A stretch of DNA of 64,000 bases from Angiostrongylus vasorum (Eukaryota; Nematoda; Chromadorea; Rhabditida; Metastrongylidae): positions 1 through 64,000 of the forward strand of contig JADANN010000374.1 in the NCBI GenBank assembly GCA_018806985.1. Direction: 5' to 3'. Below the pieces are notes generated by a model that was not told the DNA's origin, made no database searches, and saw only the letters and a list, made by a program, of their open reading frames with translations. Position 1 is the first letter of the stretch, and every line of letters starts with the position of its first letter. Made by a program: the position numbers and the translations under genes. Below are positions 1 through 10,995 of the stretch, piece by piece.

Positions 1-83
1 CCTATTGTCCACTGGACAAGTACCGTTTCACTGTTCTCAAGAAGAAGGATCGGCGTTGGTAGTGATATGGTGGTACAAACCGT

Positions 84-100
84 CGAGAGCAAAACTCTCG
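84..100 (-). terminator. Pol III terminator within a perfect hairpin
   Basis: On the minus strand the tRNA 3' end runs into CGAGAGTTTTGCTCTCG. This is a perfect 6-bp stem with loop TTTTG, and the T4 run is the Pol III stop. The stem overlaps the last two bases of the tRNA. The same element follows almost every intact copy; a few copies have T5 (5876, 10543, 16331), one has only T3 (12222), and two have a damaged stem (4735, 6136). Confidence 0.8.
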
Positions 101-109
101 ACCCTGGCA

Positions 110-120
110 GGACTCGAACC
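110..120 (-). promoter_or_regulatory. Pol III B box of the tRNA-Arg gene
   Basis: GGTTCGAGTCC on the minus strand matches the GGTTCGANTCC B box of the T arm. In many decayed copies it reads GGTTCCAGTCC, which changes the conserved C-G core and should weaken TFIIIC binding (inference). Confidence 0.88.
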
Positions 121-153
121 TGCAATCTTCGGATCCGAAGTCCGACGCCTTAT

Positions 154-164
154 CCATTAGGCCA
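154..164 (-). promoter_or_regulatory. Pol III A box of the tRNA-Arg gene
   Basis: TGGCCTAATGG on the minus strand matches the TRGCNNAGYGG-type A box in the D arm. It is the same in every intact copy of the array and is often kept in the decayed copies. Confidence 0.85.
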
Positions 165-279
165 CAAGGCCACCCACATAAAGTCTTGAAATGAAATTCC
201 GCGAAGCAGCCATAGGTTCGATGACGGCGAGAACTCCTGAAAAAAGTCGTTCGACTTCACGCGGAAGTTGAAATTGTAA

Positions 280-328
280 CAATCTTCGGATCCGAAGTCC
301 GACGCCTTATCCATTAGGCCACAAGGCC
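280..328 (-). pseudogene. Half tRNA-Arg, 5' part only (158-bp unit)
   Basis: This 49-nt piece keeps the acceptor 5' strand, D arm, anticodon arm and the start of the variable region. It stops at ATTG, where it joins spacer sequence TTACAATTTCAACTT of the next unit. The T arm, B box and acceptor 3' strand are missing, so it should be transcriptionally dead. Confidence 0.9.
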
Positions 329-542
329 ACCCACATAAAGTCTTGAAATGAAATTCCGCGAAGCAGCCATAGGTTCGATGACGGCAAGAACCCCTGAAAA
401 AAACTCGTTCGACTCACGCGCAAGTTGAAATTGTAATTTTCGGATTCTAACTCCAATACTGTTCCCCAAAGGGCCATAACTCTGCGAATTATGTATAACC
501 GCCAAACGTATCACAGAGTATTGGAATGCTAGAAATGCCCTA

Positions 543-557
543 TTGTCCACTGGACAA
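543..557. repeat. Unit-internal palindrome (example copy)
   Basis: TTGTCC-ACT-GGACAA is a 6-bp inverted repeat with a 3-nt loop. It lies about 80 bp beyond the 3' end of the tRNA. In decayed units it becomes GTCCA-G-TGGAC, still a perfect palindrome although the central bases differ. It recurs in nearly all units. Confidence 0.75.
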
Positions 558-636
558 GTACCGTTTCACTGTTCTCAAGAAGAAGGATCGGCGTTGGTAG
601 TGATATGGTGGTACAAACCGTCGAGAGCAAAACTCT

Positions 637-709
637 CGACCCTGGCAGGACTCGAACCTGCAATCTTCGGATCCGAAGTCCGACGCCTTATCCATTAGGC
701 CACAAGGCC
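637..709 (-). tRNA. tRNA-Arg(UCG), copy 2
   Basis: Identical to the reference tRNA. The start lies 538 bp from copy 1 (380 plus the 158-bp half unit). The 5' flank is of the ATGAAAATTGG class, and the T4 hairpin is intact. Confidence 0.95.
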
Positions 710-1016
710 ACCCACATGAAAATTGGAAATGAAATTCGGCGAAGCAGCCATAGGTTCGATGACGGCAAGAACCCCTGAAAAAACTCGTTCGACTCACGCG
801 CAAGTTGAAATTGTAATTTTCGGATTCTAACTCCAATACTGTTCCCCAAAGGGCCATAACTCTGCGAATTATGTATAACCGCCAAACGTATCACAGAGTA
901 TTGGAATGCTAGAAATGCCCTATTGTCCACTGGACAAGTACCGTTTCACTGTTCTCAAGAAGAAGGATCGGCGTTGGTAGTGATATGGTGGTACAAACCG
1001 TCGAGAGCAAAACTCT

Positions 1017-1089
1017 CGACCCTGGCAGGACTCGAACCTGCAATCTTCGGATCCGAAGTCCGACGCCTTATCCATTAGGCCACAAGGCC
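1017..1089 (-). tRNA. tRNA-Arg(UCG), copy 3
   Basis: Identical body, 380 bp from copy 2. It is the last intact gene before the TTCCCGGGCG deletion joint at about 1225, where the first decayed block begins. Confidence 0.95.
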
Positions 1090-1225
1090 ACCCACATGAA
1101 AAGTCTTGAAATGAAATTCGGCGAAGCAGCCATAGGTTCGATGACGGCGAGAACCCCTGAAAAAACTCGTTCGACTTCACGCGGAAGTTGAAATTGTAAT
1201 TTTCGGATTCTAACTCCAATACTGT

Positions 1226-4200
1226 TCCCGGGCGTTGGTAGTGATATATTGGTATAAACCGTCGAGAGCCAAACTCTCGACCCTGGCAAGACTGGAACCT
1301 CTGATGTAGGTTCCGAAGTCCGACGCCTTATCCATTAGGCCACAACGCCACCCACGTGAGGTCTTGAAATGAAAACTCCGCGAAGCAGCCGTAGGTTCGC
1401 TGACGGCAATAACCCTGAAAAAGTCGTTCGATTCACGCGAGTTGAAATTGTAATTATCTTATTCTAACAACTGCAATACTGTTCCTCAAAGTGCCATAAT
1501 CCTGCGAATTACGTACAATCGGCAAACCTATCACAGAGTATTGGAATGCTAGAAATGCCCTAGTGTCCAGTGGACAACTGCCATTTCACTGTTCTCAAGA
1601 AGAAGGATTGGCATTGGCAGTGATATAGGTAGAGTATAAACAGTCGAGAGCAAAACTCTCGACCCTGGCAGTACTGGAACCTGAAATCTTCGGACCCGAA
1701 GTCCGACGCCTTATCCATTAGGCCACAACGCCACCCACGTGATATATATGAAGTGAAACTCCGCGAAGCAGCCATTGGTTCCATGACCGCAAGAACCCCT
1801 GACAAAAGTCGTTCGATTCACGCGGAAGTTGAAATTGTAATTATCGGATTCTAACTACAATACTGTTCCCAAAGGGATATAACCCCTGCGAATTTTGTAC
1901 ACCGGCTAACGTATCACAGAGTATTGGAATGCTAGAAATGCCCTAGTGTCCAGTGGACAACTACCACTTCATTTTTCTCAAGAAGAAGGATCGGCGTTGG
2001 TAGTGACATGGTGGTACAAACCGTCGAGAGCAAAACTCTCGACCCTGGCAGTACTGGAACCTGAAATCTTCGGACCCGAATTCCGACGCCTTATCCATTA
2101 GGCCACAACGCCACCCACGTGATTTCTTGAAATGAAACTCGCGAAGCAGCCGAGGATTCCATGACCGCAAGAACCCCTGACAAAAGCTCGTTCGATTCAC
2201 GCGGAAGTTGAAATTGTAATTATCGGATTCTAACTCACAATACTGTTCCCCAAAGGGCCATAACCCTGCGAATTATGTACAATCGGCAAACGTATCACAG
2301 AGTATTGGGATGCTAGAAATGCCCTAGGGTCCAGTGGACAACTACATTTCACTGTTCTCAAGAAGAAGGATTGGCATTGGCAGTGATATAGGGTGGTAGC
2401 AAACAGTCGAGAGCAAAACTCTCGACCCTGGCAGTACTGAACCTGAAATCTTCGGACCCGAAGTCCGACGCCTTATCCATTAGGCCACAACGCCACCCAC
2501 GTGATTTCGCTGAAGTGAAACTCCGCGAAGCAGCCGTAGGTTCCATGACCGCAAGAACCCCTGAGGCAAAAGTCGTTCGATTCACGCGGAAGTTGAAATT
2601 GTAATTATCGGATTCTCAACTGCAATACTGTTCCCCAAAGTGCCATAACCCTGCGAATTACGTGCAATCGGCAAACCTATCACAGAGTATTGGAATGCTA
2701 GAAATGCCCCAGGGTCCAGTGGACAACTACCACTTCACTGTTCTCAAGAAGAAGGATCGGCGTTGGTAGTGATATGGTGGTAGTAAACCGTCGAGAGCAA
2801 AACTCTCGACCCTGGCAGGACTGGAACCTGAAATCTTTCGGACCGAAGTCCGACGCCTTATCCATTAGGCCACAACGCGCCCACGTGAGGTCTTATAATG
2901 AAATTCCGCGAAGCTGCCGGGGGTTCGATGACGGCAAGAACTCTGACAAACGTCGTTCGACTCACGCGGATGTTGGAAATTGTAATTATCGGATTCTAAC
3001 TACAATACTGTTCACTCAAAGTGCCATAACCCTCGCGAATTATGTACAATCGGCAAACCTATCACAGAGTATTGGAATGCTAGAAATGCCCTAGTGTCCA
3101 GTGGACAACTGCCATTTCACTGTTCTCAAGAAGAACGATCGGCATTGGTAGTGATAGAGTGGTATAAACAGTCGAGAGCAAAAACTCTCTACCCTGGCAG
3201 AACTGGAACCTGTGATGTTAGGTTCCGAAGTCCGACGCCTCATTCATTAGGCCACAACGCCACCCGACGTGAGGTCTTGAAATGAAACTCCGCGAAGCAG
3301 CCGTAGGTTCGATGACGGCAATAACCCTGAGAAAAGTCGTTCGACTCACGCGATGTTGAAATTGTAATTATCGGATTCTAACTACAATACTGTTCTCCAA
3401 AGTGCCACAACCCTGCGAATTACGTGTACGAATCGGCAAACCTATCACAGAGTATTGGAATGCTAGAAATGCCCTAGTGTCCAGTGGACAACTGCTCATT
3501 TCACTGTTCTCAAGAAGAACGATCGGCATTGGTAGTGATATGAGTGGTATAAACTAAGTCGAGAGCCAGACTTCTGGTACCTCGCAGGACTGGAGACCTG
3601 TGATGTCGTCCGAAGTCCGACGCCTGCCATCCATTAGGCCACAACGCCACCCACGTGAGGTCTTGATACGAAACTCCGCGCGAAGCAGCCGTAGGTCTCG
3701 ATGACGGCAAGAACCCCTGAGAAAAGTCGTTCGACTCACGCGGATGTTGAAATTGTAATTATCGGATTCTAACTACAATACTGTTCCCCAAAGTGCCATA
3801 ACCTCTGCGAATTACGTACAATCGGCAAACGTATCACATAGAGTGTTGGTATGCTAGAAATGCCCTAGGGTCCAGTGGACAGCTGCCACTTTCACTGTTC
3901 TCAAGAAGAAGGATCGGCGTTGGTGGTGATATGGTGGTATAAACGGTCGAGAGCCAAAAACTCTCGACCCTGGCAGGACTGGAACCTGAAATCTTCGGAA
4001 CGCGAAAGTCCGACGCGTTATCCATTAGGCCACAACGCCACCCACGTGAGGTCTTGTAATGAAATTCCGCGAAGCTGCCAGTGAGTTTCGATGACGGCAA
4101 GAACCCTGAGAAGAGTCGTTCGACTCACGCGGATGTTGAAATTGTACAATTACTCGGATTCTAACTACAATACTGTTCCCCAAAGTGCCATAACCCTGCG

Positions 4201-4640
4201 AATTATGTACAATCGGCAAACGTATCATGAGAGTGTTGTTATGCTAGAAAATGCCCTAGGGTGCAGTGGACAACTACCACTTCACTGTTCTCAGCGAAGA
4301 AGGATCGGCGTTGGTGGTGATATGGTGGTATAAACCGTCGAGAGCAAAAACTCTCGACCCTGGCAGAGACTGGAACCTGTGATGTTGGGTTCCGAAGTCC
4401 GACGCCTCATTCATTGAGGCCACAACGCCACACGTGAGGTCTTGAAATGAAACTCCGCGAAGCAGCCGTAGGTTCGATGACGGCAAGAACCCCTGAGAAA
4501 AGTCGTTCGACTCACGCGGATGTTGAAATTGTAACTATCGGATTCTAACAACTGCAATACTGTTCAAAGTGCCCATAACCCCGCGAATTACGTACACCGG
4601 CAAACGTATCACAGAGTATTGGAATGCTAGAAATGCCCTA
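1226..4640 (-). repeat. Decayed tRNA-Arg block D1 (nine relic copies)
   Basis: Relic tRNAs start near 1278, 1660, 2040, 2423, 2807, 3189, 3575, 3965 and 4355. Most have acceptor 5' strand GGCGTTG, which puts a G-G clash against the unchanged 3' strand. Several have CCTAACATCA-type changes that break the anticodon stem, or CGGGTCCGAAG-type changes on its 3' side that leave loop CTTCGGG or ATTCGGG. The TCG anticodon triplet is usually kept. From about 2870 on there are many one-base insertions and deletions. The order of variants matches blocks D3 and D4. Confidence 0.85.
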
Positions 4641-4734
4641 TTGTCCACTGGACAAGTACCGTTTCACTGTTCTCAAGAAGAAGGATCGGCGTTGGTAGTG
4701 ATATGGTGGTATAAACCGTCGAGAGCAAAACTGC

Positions 4735-4807
4735 CGACCCTGGCAGGACTCGAACCTGCAATCTTCGGATCCGAAGTCCGACGCCTTATCCATTAGGCCA
4801 CAAGGCC
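4735..4807 (-). tRNA. tRNA-Arg(UCG), copy 4
   Basis: Identical body and the first gene of the second intact block. Its trailer hairpin is damaged (CGGCAG in place of CGAGAG) but the T4 run is kept. Confidence 0.94.
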
Positions 4808-5114
4808 ACCCACATAAAGTCTTGAAATGAAATTCGGCGAAGCAGCCAAAGGTTCGATGACGGCAAGAACCCCTGAAAAAACTCGTTCGACTCACGCGCA
4901 AGTTGAAATTGTAATTTTCGGATTCTAACTCCAATACTGTTCCCCAAAGGGCCATAACTCTGCGAATTATGTATAACCGCCAAACGTATCACAGAGTATT
5001 GGAATGCTAGAAATGCCCTATTGTCCACTGGACAAGTACCGTTTCACTGTTCTCAAGAAGAAGGATCGGCGTTGGTAGTGATATGGTGGTACAAACCGTC
5101 GAGAGCAAAACTCT

Positions 5115-5187
5115 CGACCCTGGCAGGACTCGAACCTGCAATCTTCGGATCCGAAGTCCGACGCCTTATCCATTAGGCCACAAGGCC
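5115..5187 (-). tRNA. tRNA-Arg(UCG), copy 5
   Basis: Identical body, 380 bp from copy 4. The 5' flank is of the ATGAAAATTGG class, shared with copy 2; the T4 hairpin is perfect. Confidence 0.95.
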
Positions 5188-5494
5188 ACCCACATGAAAA
5201 TTGGAAATGAAATTCGGCGAAGCAGCCATAGGTTCGATGACGGCAAGAACCCCTGAAAAAACTCGTTCGACTCACGCGCAAGTTGAAATTGTAATTTTCG
5301 GATTCTAACTCCAATACTGTTCCCCAAAGGGCCATAACTCTGCGAATTATGTATAACCGCCAAACGTATCACAGAGTATTGGAATGCTAGAAATGCCCTA
5401 TTGTCCACTGGACAAGTACCGTTTCACTGTTCTCAAGAAGAAGGATCGGCGTTGGTAGTGATATGGTGGTACAAACCGTCGAGAGCAAAACTCT

Positions 5495-5567
5495 CGACCC
5501 TGGCAGGACTCGAACCTGCAATCTTCGGATCCGAAGTCCGACGCCTTATCCATTAGGCCACAAGGCC
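5495..5567 (-). tRNA. tRNA-Arg(UCG), copy 6
   Basis: Identical body, 380 bp from copy 5. The 5' flank is of the ATAAAGTC class with T4 terminator. Confidence 0.95.
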
Positions 5568-5875
5568 ACCCACATAAAGTCTTGAAATGAAATTCGGCGA
5601 AGCAGCCAAAGGTTCGATGACGGCAAGAACCCCTGAAAAAACTCGTTCGACTCACGCGCAAGTTGAAATTGTAATTTTCGGATTCTAACTCCAATACTGT
5701 TCCCCAAAGGGCCATAACTCTGCGAATTATGTATAACCGCCAAACGTATCACAGAGTATTGGAATGCTAGAAATGCCCTATTGTCCACTGGACAAGTACC
5801 GTTTCACTGTTCTCAAGAAGAAGGATCGGCGTTGGTAGTGATATGGTGGTACAAACCGTCGAGAGCAAAAACTCT

Positions 5876-5948
5876 CGACCCTGGCAGGACTCGAACCTGC
5901 AATCTTCGGATCCGAAGTCCGACGCCTTATCCATTAGGCCACAAGGCC
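5876..5948 (-). tRNA. tRNA-Arg(UCG), copy 7
   Basis: Identical body with a T5 terminator run in the hairpin loop, which should stop Pol III better than T4. The unit to copy 8 is only 260 bp because of a deletion that joins GTTCCC to GGGCGTTGG at about 6086. Confidence 0.95.
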
Positions 5949-6135
5949 ACCCACATAAAGTCTTGAAATGAAATTCGGCGAAGCAGCCAAAGGTTCGATG
6001 ACGGCAAGAACTCCTGAAAAAAGTCGTTCGACTTCACGCGGAAGTTGAAATTGTAATTTTCGGATTCTTAACTCCAATACTGTTCCCGGGCGTTGGTAGT
6101 GATATGGTGGTATAAACCGTCGAGAGCAAAACTCC

Positions 6136-6208
6136 CGACCCTGGCAGGACTCGAACCTGCAATCTTCGGATCCGAAGTCCGACGCCTTATCCATTAGGCC
6201 ACAAGGCC
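6136..6208 (-). tRNA. tRNA-Arg(UCG), copy 8
   Basis: Identical body in a 260-bp unit. One trailer stem base differs (CGGGAG). It is followed by the half-gene unit. Confidence 0.94.
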
Positions 6209-6316
6209 ACCCACATAAAGTCTTGAAATGAAATTCCGCGAAGCAGCCATAGGTTCGATGACGGCGAGAACTCCTGAAAAAAGTCGTTCGACTTCACGCG
6301 GAAGTTGAAATTGTAA

Positions 6317-6365
6317 CAATCTTCGGATCCGAAGTCCGACGCCTTATCCATTAGGCCACAAGGCC
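6317..6365 (-). pseudogene. Half tRNA-Arg (158-bp unit)
   Basis: Same breakpoint as the half gene at 280: spacer GAAATTGTAA joined directly to CAATCTTCGG. The exact repetition shows copying of one event and not independent deletions. Confidence 0.9.
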
Positions 6366-6673
6366 ACCCACATAAAGTCTTGAAATGAAATTCGGCGAAG
6401 CAGCCATAGGTTCGATGACGGCAAGAACCCCTGAAAAAACTCGTTCGACTCACGCGCAAGTTGAAATTGTAATTTTTCGGATTCTAACTCCAATACTGTT
6501 CCCCAAAGGGCCATAACTCTGCGAATTATGTATAACCGCCAAACGTATCACAGAGTATTGGAATGCTAGAAATGCCCTATTGTCCACTGGACAAGTACCG
6601 TTTCACTGTTCTCAAGAAGAAGGATCGGCGTTGGTAGTGATATGGTGGTACAAACCGTCGAGAGCAAAACTCT

Positions 6674-6746
6674 CGACCCTGGCAGGACTCGAACCTGCAA
6701 TCTTCGGATCCGAAGTCCGACGCCTTATCCATTAGGCCACAAGGCC
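6674..6746 (-). tRNA. tRNA-Arg(UCG), copy 9
   Basis: Identical body, 538 bp from copy 8 because a half unit lies between. The 5' flank is of the ATGAAAAGTC class. Confidence 0.95.
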
Positions 6747-7056
6747 ACCCACATGAAAAGTCTTGAAATGAAATTCGGCGAAGCAGCCATAGGTTCGATG
6801 ACGGCAAGAACCCCTGAAAAAAACTCGTTCGACTCACGCGCAAGTTGAAATTGTAATTTTCGGATTCTAACTCCAATACTGTTCCCCAAAGGGCCATAAC
6901 TCTGCGAATTATGTATAACCGCCAAACGTATCACAGAGTATTGGAATGCTAGAAATGCCCTATTGTCCACTGGACAAGTACCGTTTCACTGTTCTCAAGA
7001 AGAAGGATCGGCGTTGGTAGTGATATGGTGGTACAAACCGTCGAGAGCAAAACTCT

Positions 7057-7129
7057 CGACCCTGGCAGGACTCGAACCTGCAATCTTCGGATCCGAAGTC
7101 CGACGCCTTATCCATTAGGCCACAAGGCC
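7057..7129 (-). tRNA. tRNA-Arg(UCG), copy 10
   Basis: Identical body, 383 bp from copy 9. It is the last intact gene before the second TTCCCGGGCG joint at about 7266. Confidence 0.95.
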
Positions 7130-7259
7130 ACCCACATAAAGTCTTGAAATGAAATTCCGCGAAGCAGCCATAGGTTCGATGACGGCGAGAACTCCTGAAA
7201 AAAGTCGTTCGACTTCACGCGGAAGTTGAAATTGTAATTTTCGGACTCCTAACTCCAAT

Positions 7260-7790
7260 ACTGTTCCCGGGCGTTGGTAGTGATATATTGGTATAAACCG
7301 TCGAGAGCCAAAACTCTCGACCCTGCAAGACTGGAACCTCTGATGTTAGGTTCCGAAGTCCGACGCCTTTATCCGAGTTTAGGGCCGCAGCACGCCTCCC
7401 ACGTGAGGTCTTGAAATGAAACTCCGCGAAGCAGCCGTAGGTTCAAGCTGACGGCAATAACCCCTGAAAAAGTCGTTCGATTCACGCGAGCTGAAATTGT
7501 AATTATCTTATTTCTAACAACTGCAATACTGTTCCCCAAAGTGCCATAATCCTGCGAATTACGTACAATCGGCCGACCTATCACAGAGTATTGGAATGCT
7601 AGGAAATGCCCTAGTGTCCAGTGGACAACTGCCATTTCACTGTTCTCAAGAAGAAGGAAAGTTGGCATTGGCAGTGATATAGTGGTATAAACGGTCGAGA
7701 GCAAAACTCTCGACCCCGGCGAGTACTGGAACCTGGGATCTTCGGACCCGAAGTCCGACGCCGCCTTATCCATTAGGCCACAAGGCCACC
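7260..7790 (-). repeat. Short decayed block D2 with two broken tRNA relics
   Basis: Only two relics remain, near 7318 and 7711. The first has an expanded, scrambled acceptor/D region (TTTATCCGAGTTTAGGGCC on plus). The second is a hybrid of 77 nt whose T-arm side belongs to the decayed class (GAACCTGGGATC) and whose 5' side is the intact AAGGCC class, with a duplicated GCC. This hybrid marks a switch from decayed back to intact units. Confidence 0.8.
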
Positions 7791-8094
7791 CACATAAAGT
7801 CTTGAAATGAAATTCCGCGAAGCAGCCATAGGTTCGATGACGGCAAGAACCCCTGAAAAAACTCGTTCGACTCACGCGCAAGTTGAAATTGTAATTTTCG
7901 GATTCTAACTCCAATACTGTTCCCCAAAGGGCCATAACTCTGCGAATTATGTATAACCGCCAAACGTATCACAGAGTATTGGAATGCTAGAAATGCCCTA
8001 TTGTCCACTGGACAAGTACCGTTTCACTGTTCTCAAGAAGAAGGATCGGCGTTGGTAGTGATATGGTGGTACAAACCGTCGAGAGCAAAACTCT

Positions 8095-8167
8095 CGACCC
8101 TGGCAGGACTCGAACCTGCAATCTTCGGATCCGAAGTCCGACGCCTTATCCATTAGGCCACAAGGCC
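8095..8167 (-). tRNA. tRNA-Arg(UCG), copy 11
   Basis: Identical body, first complete gene of the third intact block; ATAAAGTC-class flank; T4 hairpin perfect. Confidence 0.95.
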
Positions 8168-8475
8168 ACCCACATAAAGTCTTGAAATGAAATTCCGCGA
8201 AGCAGCCATAGGTTCGATGACGGCAAGAACCCCTGAAAAAACTCGTTCGACTCACGCGCAAGTTGAAATTGTAATTTTTCGGATTCTAACTCCAATACTG
8301 TTCCCCAAAGGGCCATAACTCTGCGAATTATGTATAACCGCCAAACGTATCACAGAGTATTGGAATGCTAGAAATGCCCTATTGTCCACTGGACAAGTAC
8401 CGTTTCACTGTTCTCAAGAAGAAGGATCGGCGTTGGTAGTGATATGGTGGTACAAACCGTCGAGAGCAAAACTCT

Positions 8476-8548
8476 CGACCCTGGCAGGACTCGAACCTGC
8501 AATCTTCGGATCCGAAGTCCGACGCCTTATCCATTAGGCCACAAGGCC
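8476..8548 (-). tRNA. tRNA-Arg(UCG), copy 12
   Basis: Identical body, 381 bp from copy 11, followed by a half-gene unit. Confidence 0.95.
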
Positions 8549-8657
8549 ACCCACATAAAGTCTTGAAATGAAATTCCGCGAAGCAGCCATAGGTTCGATG
8601 ACGGCGAGAACTCCTGAAAAAAAGTCGTTCGACTTCACGCGGAAGTTGAAATTGTAA

Positions 8658-8706
8658 CAATCTTCGGATCCGAAGTCCGACGCCTTATCCATTAGGCCAC
8701 AAGGCC
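8658..8706 (-). pseudogene. Half tRNA-Arg (158-bp unit)
   Basis: Same breakpoint as at 280 and 6317; the upstream spacer carries one extra A in its poly-A run. Confidence 0.9.
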
Positions 8707-9013
8707 ACCCACATAAAGTCTTGAAATGAAATTCCGCGAAGCAGCCATAGGTTCGATGACGGCAAGAACCCCTGAAAAAACTCGTTCGACTCACGCGCAA
8801 GTTGAAATTGTAATTTTCGGATTCTAACTCCAATACTGTTCCCCAAAGGGCCATAACTCTGCGAATTATGTATAACCGCCAAACGTATCACAGAGTATTG
8901 GAATGCTAGAAATGCCCTATTGTCCACTGGACAAGTACCGTTTCACTGTTCTCAAGAAGAAGGATCGGCGTTGGTAGTGATATGGTGGTACAAACCGTCG
9001 AGAGCAAAACTCT

Positions 9014-9086
9014 CGACCCTGGCAGGACTCGAACCTGCAATCTTCGGATCCGAAGTCCGACGCCTTATCCATTAGGCCACAAGGCC
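9014..9086 (-). tRNA. tRNA-Arg(UCG), copy 13
   Basis: Identical body, 538 bp from copy 12. Its upstream spacer (ATGAAAATCTTG, then a shortened CAAGAGCTGAAAAACG) is unlike the other intact units and resembles decayed ones, so a conversion edge lies here. Confidence 0.95.
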
Positions 9087-9394
9087 ACCCACATGAAAAT
9101 CTTGAAATGAAATTCGGCGAAGCAGCCATAGGTTCGATGACGGCAAGAGCTGAAAAACGTCGTTCTGACTCACGCGGATGTTGAAATTGTAATTTTCGGA
9201 TTCATAACTCACAATACTGTTCCCAAAGGGCCATAACCCCTGCGAATTTTGTACACCGGCCAAACGTATCACAGAGTATTGGAATGCTAGGAAATGCCCT
9301 AGTGTCCAGTGGACAAGTACCGCTTTCAATTGTCTCAAGAAGCAGGATCGGCGCTGGTAGTGATATGGTGGTACAAACCGTCGAGAGCAAAACT

Positions 9395-9468
9395 CGACCC
9401 TGGCAGGGACTCGAACCTGCAATCTTCGGATCCGAAGTCCGACGCCTTATCCATTAGGCCACAAGGCC
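9395..9468 (-). pseudogene. tRNA-Arg(UCG) variant with one-base insertion
   Basis: 74 nt. An extra base (GTCCCTGCC for GTCCTGCC) sits in the T-stem 3' strand and breaks its register; the remainder is identical. The trailer lacks the full hairpin (GAGCAAAACTCG on plus). It may be a real lesion or a homopolymer sequencing error. Confidence 0.75.
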
Positions 9469-9775
9469 ACCCACATGAAAATTGGAAATGAAATTCGGCG
9501 AAGCAGCCATAGGTTCGATGACGGCAAGAAACCCTGAAAAAACTCGTTCGACTCACGCGCAAGTTGAAATTGTAATTTTCGGATTCTAACTCCAATACTG
9601 TTCCCCAAAGGGCCATAACTCTGCGAATTATGTATAACCGCCAAACGTATCACAGAGTATTGGAATGCTAGAAATGCCCTATTGTCCACTGGACAAGTAC
9701 CGTTTCACTGTTCTCAAGAAGAAGGATCGGCGTTGGTAGTGATATGGTGGTACAAACCGTCGAGAGCAAAACTCT

Positions 9776-9848
9776 CGACCCTGGCAGGACTCGAACCTGC
9801 AATCTTCGGATCCGAAGTCCGACGCCTTATCCATTAGGCCACAAGGCC
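9776..9848 (-). tRNA. tRNA-Arg(UCG), copy 14
   Basis: Identical body, 381 bp from the inserted variant; ATGAAAAGTC-class flank. Confidence 0.95.
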
Positions 9849-10158
9849 ACCCACATGAAAAGTCTTGAAATGAAATTCGGCGAAGCAGCCATAGGTTCGA
9901 TGACGGCAAGAACCCCTGAAAAAACTCGTTCGACTCACGCGCAAGTTGAAATTGTAATTTTTCGGATTCTAACTCCAATACTGTTCCCCAAAGGGCCATA
10001 ACTCTGCGAATTATGTATAACCGCCAAACGTATCACAGAGTATTGGAATGCTAGAAATGCCCTATTGTCCACTGGACAAGTACCGTTTCACTGTTCTCAA
10101 GAAGAAGGATCGGCATTGGTAGTGATATGGTGGTACAAACCGTCGAGAGCAAAACTCT

Positions 10159-10231
10159 CGACCCTGGCAGGACTCGAACCTGCAATCTTCGGATCCGAAG
10201 TCCGACGCCTTATCCATTAGGCCACAAGGCC
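10159..10231 (-). tRNA. tRNA-Arg(UCG), copy 15
   Basis: Identical body, 383 bp from copy 14; it shares that copy's flank class and the TTTTTCGG spacer variant. Confidence 0.95.
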
Positions 10232-10542
10232 ACCCACATGAAAAGTCTTGAAATGAAATTCGGCGAAGCAGCCAAAGGTTCGATGACGGCAAGAACCCCT
10301 GAAAAAACTCGTTCGACTCACGCGCAAGTTGAAATTGTAATTTTTCGGATTCTAACTCCAATACTGTTCCCCAAAGGGCCATAACTCTGCGAATTATGTA
10401 TAACCGCCAAACGTATCACAGAGTATTGGAATGCTAGAAATGCCCTATTGTCCACTGGACAAGTACCGTTTCACTGTTCTCAAGAAGAAGGATCGGCATT
10501 GGTAGTGATATGGTGGTACAAACCGTCGAGAGCAAAAACTCT

Positions 10543-10615
10543 CGACCCTGGCAGGACTCGAACCTGCAATCTTCGGATCCGAAGTCCGACGCCTTATCCA
10601 TTAGGCCACAAGGCC
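10543..10615 (-). tRNA. tRNA-Arg(UCG), copy 16
   Basis: Identical body with T5 terminator; ATAAAGTC-class flank. Confidence 0.95.
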
Positions 10616-10922
10616 ACCCACATAAAGTCTTGAAATGAAATTCGGCGAAGCAGCCAAAGGTTCGATGACGGCAAGAACCCCTGAAAAAACTCGTTCGACT
10701 CACGCGCAAGTTGAAATTGTAATTTTCGGATTCTAACTCCAATACTGTTCCCCAAAGGGCCATAACTCTGCGAATTATGTATAACCGCCAAACGTATCAC
10801 AGAGTATTGGAATGCTAGAAATGCCCTATTGTCCACTGGACAAGTACCGTTTCACTGTTCTCAAGAAGAAGGATCGGCGTTGGTAGTGATATGGTGGTAC
10901 AAACCGTCGAGAGCAAAACTCT

Positions 10923-10995
10923 CGACCCTGGCAGGACTCGAACCTGCAATCTTCGGATCCGAAGTCCGACGCCTTATCCATTAGGCCACAAGGCC
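10923..10995 (-). tRNA. tRNA-Arg(UCG), copy 17
   Basis: Identical body, 380 bp from copy 16; ATGAAAAGTC-class flank; T4 hairpin perfect. Confidence 0.95.

Larger units (their letters stand above)
99..171 (-). tRNA. tRNA-Arg(UCG), copy 1 (reference copy)
   Basis: The 73-nt body folds completely. Acceptor strands GGCCTTG and CAGGGTC pair with two G-U wobbles, and the discriminator is G. The D stem is GCC/GGC. The anticodon stem TCGGA/TCCGA closes the loop CTTCGGA, giving anticodon TCG, which reads CGA arginine codons. The variable region is AGATT and the T arm is GCAGG-TTCGAGT-CCTGC. The 3' CCA is not encoded and there is no intron, as expected for a eukaryotic tRNA gene. Internal A and B boxes for Pol III are both present, and a T4 run follows four bases after the 3' end. 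The next unit is the 158-bp half-gene unit. Confidence 0.96.
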
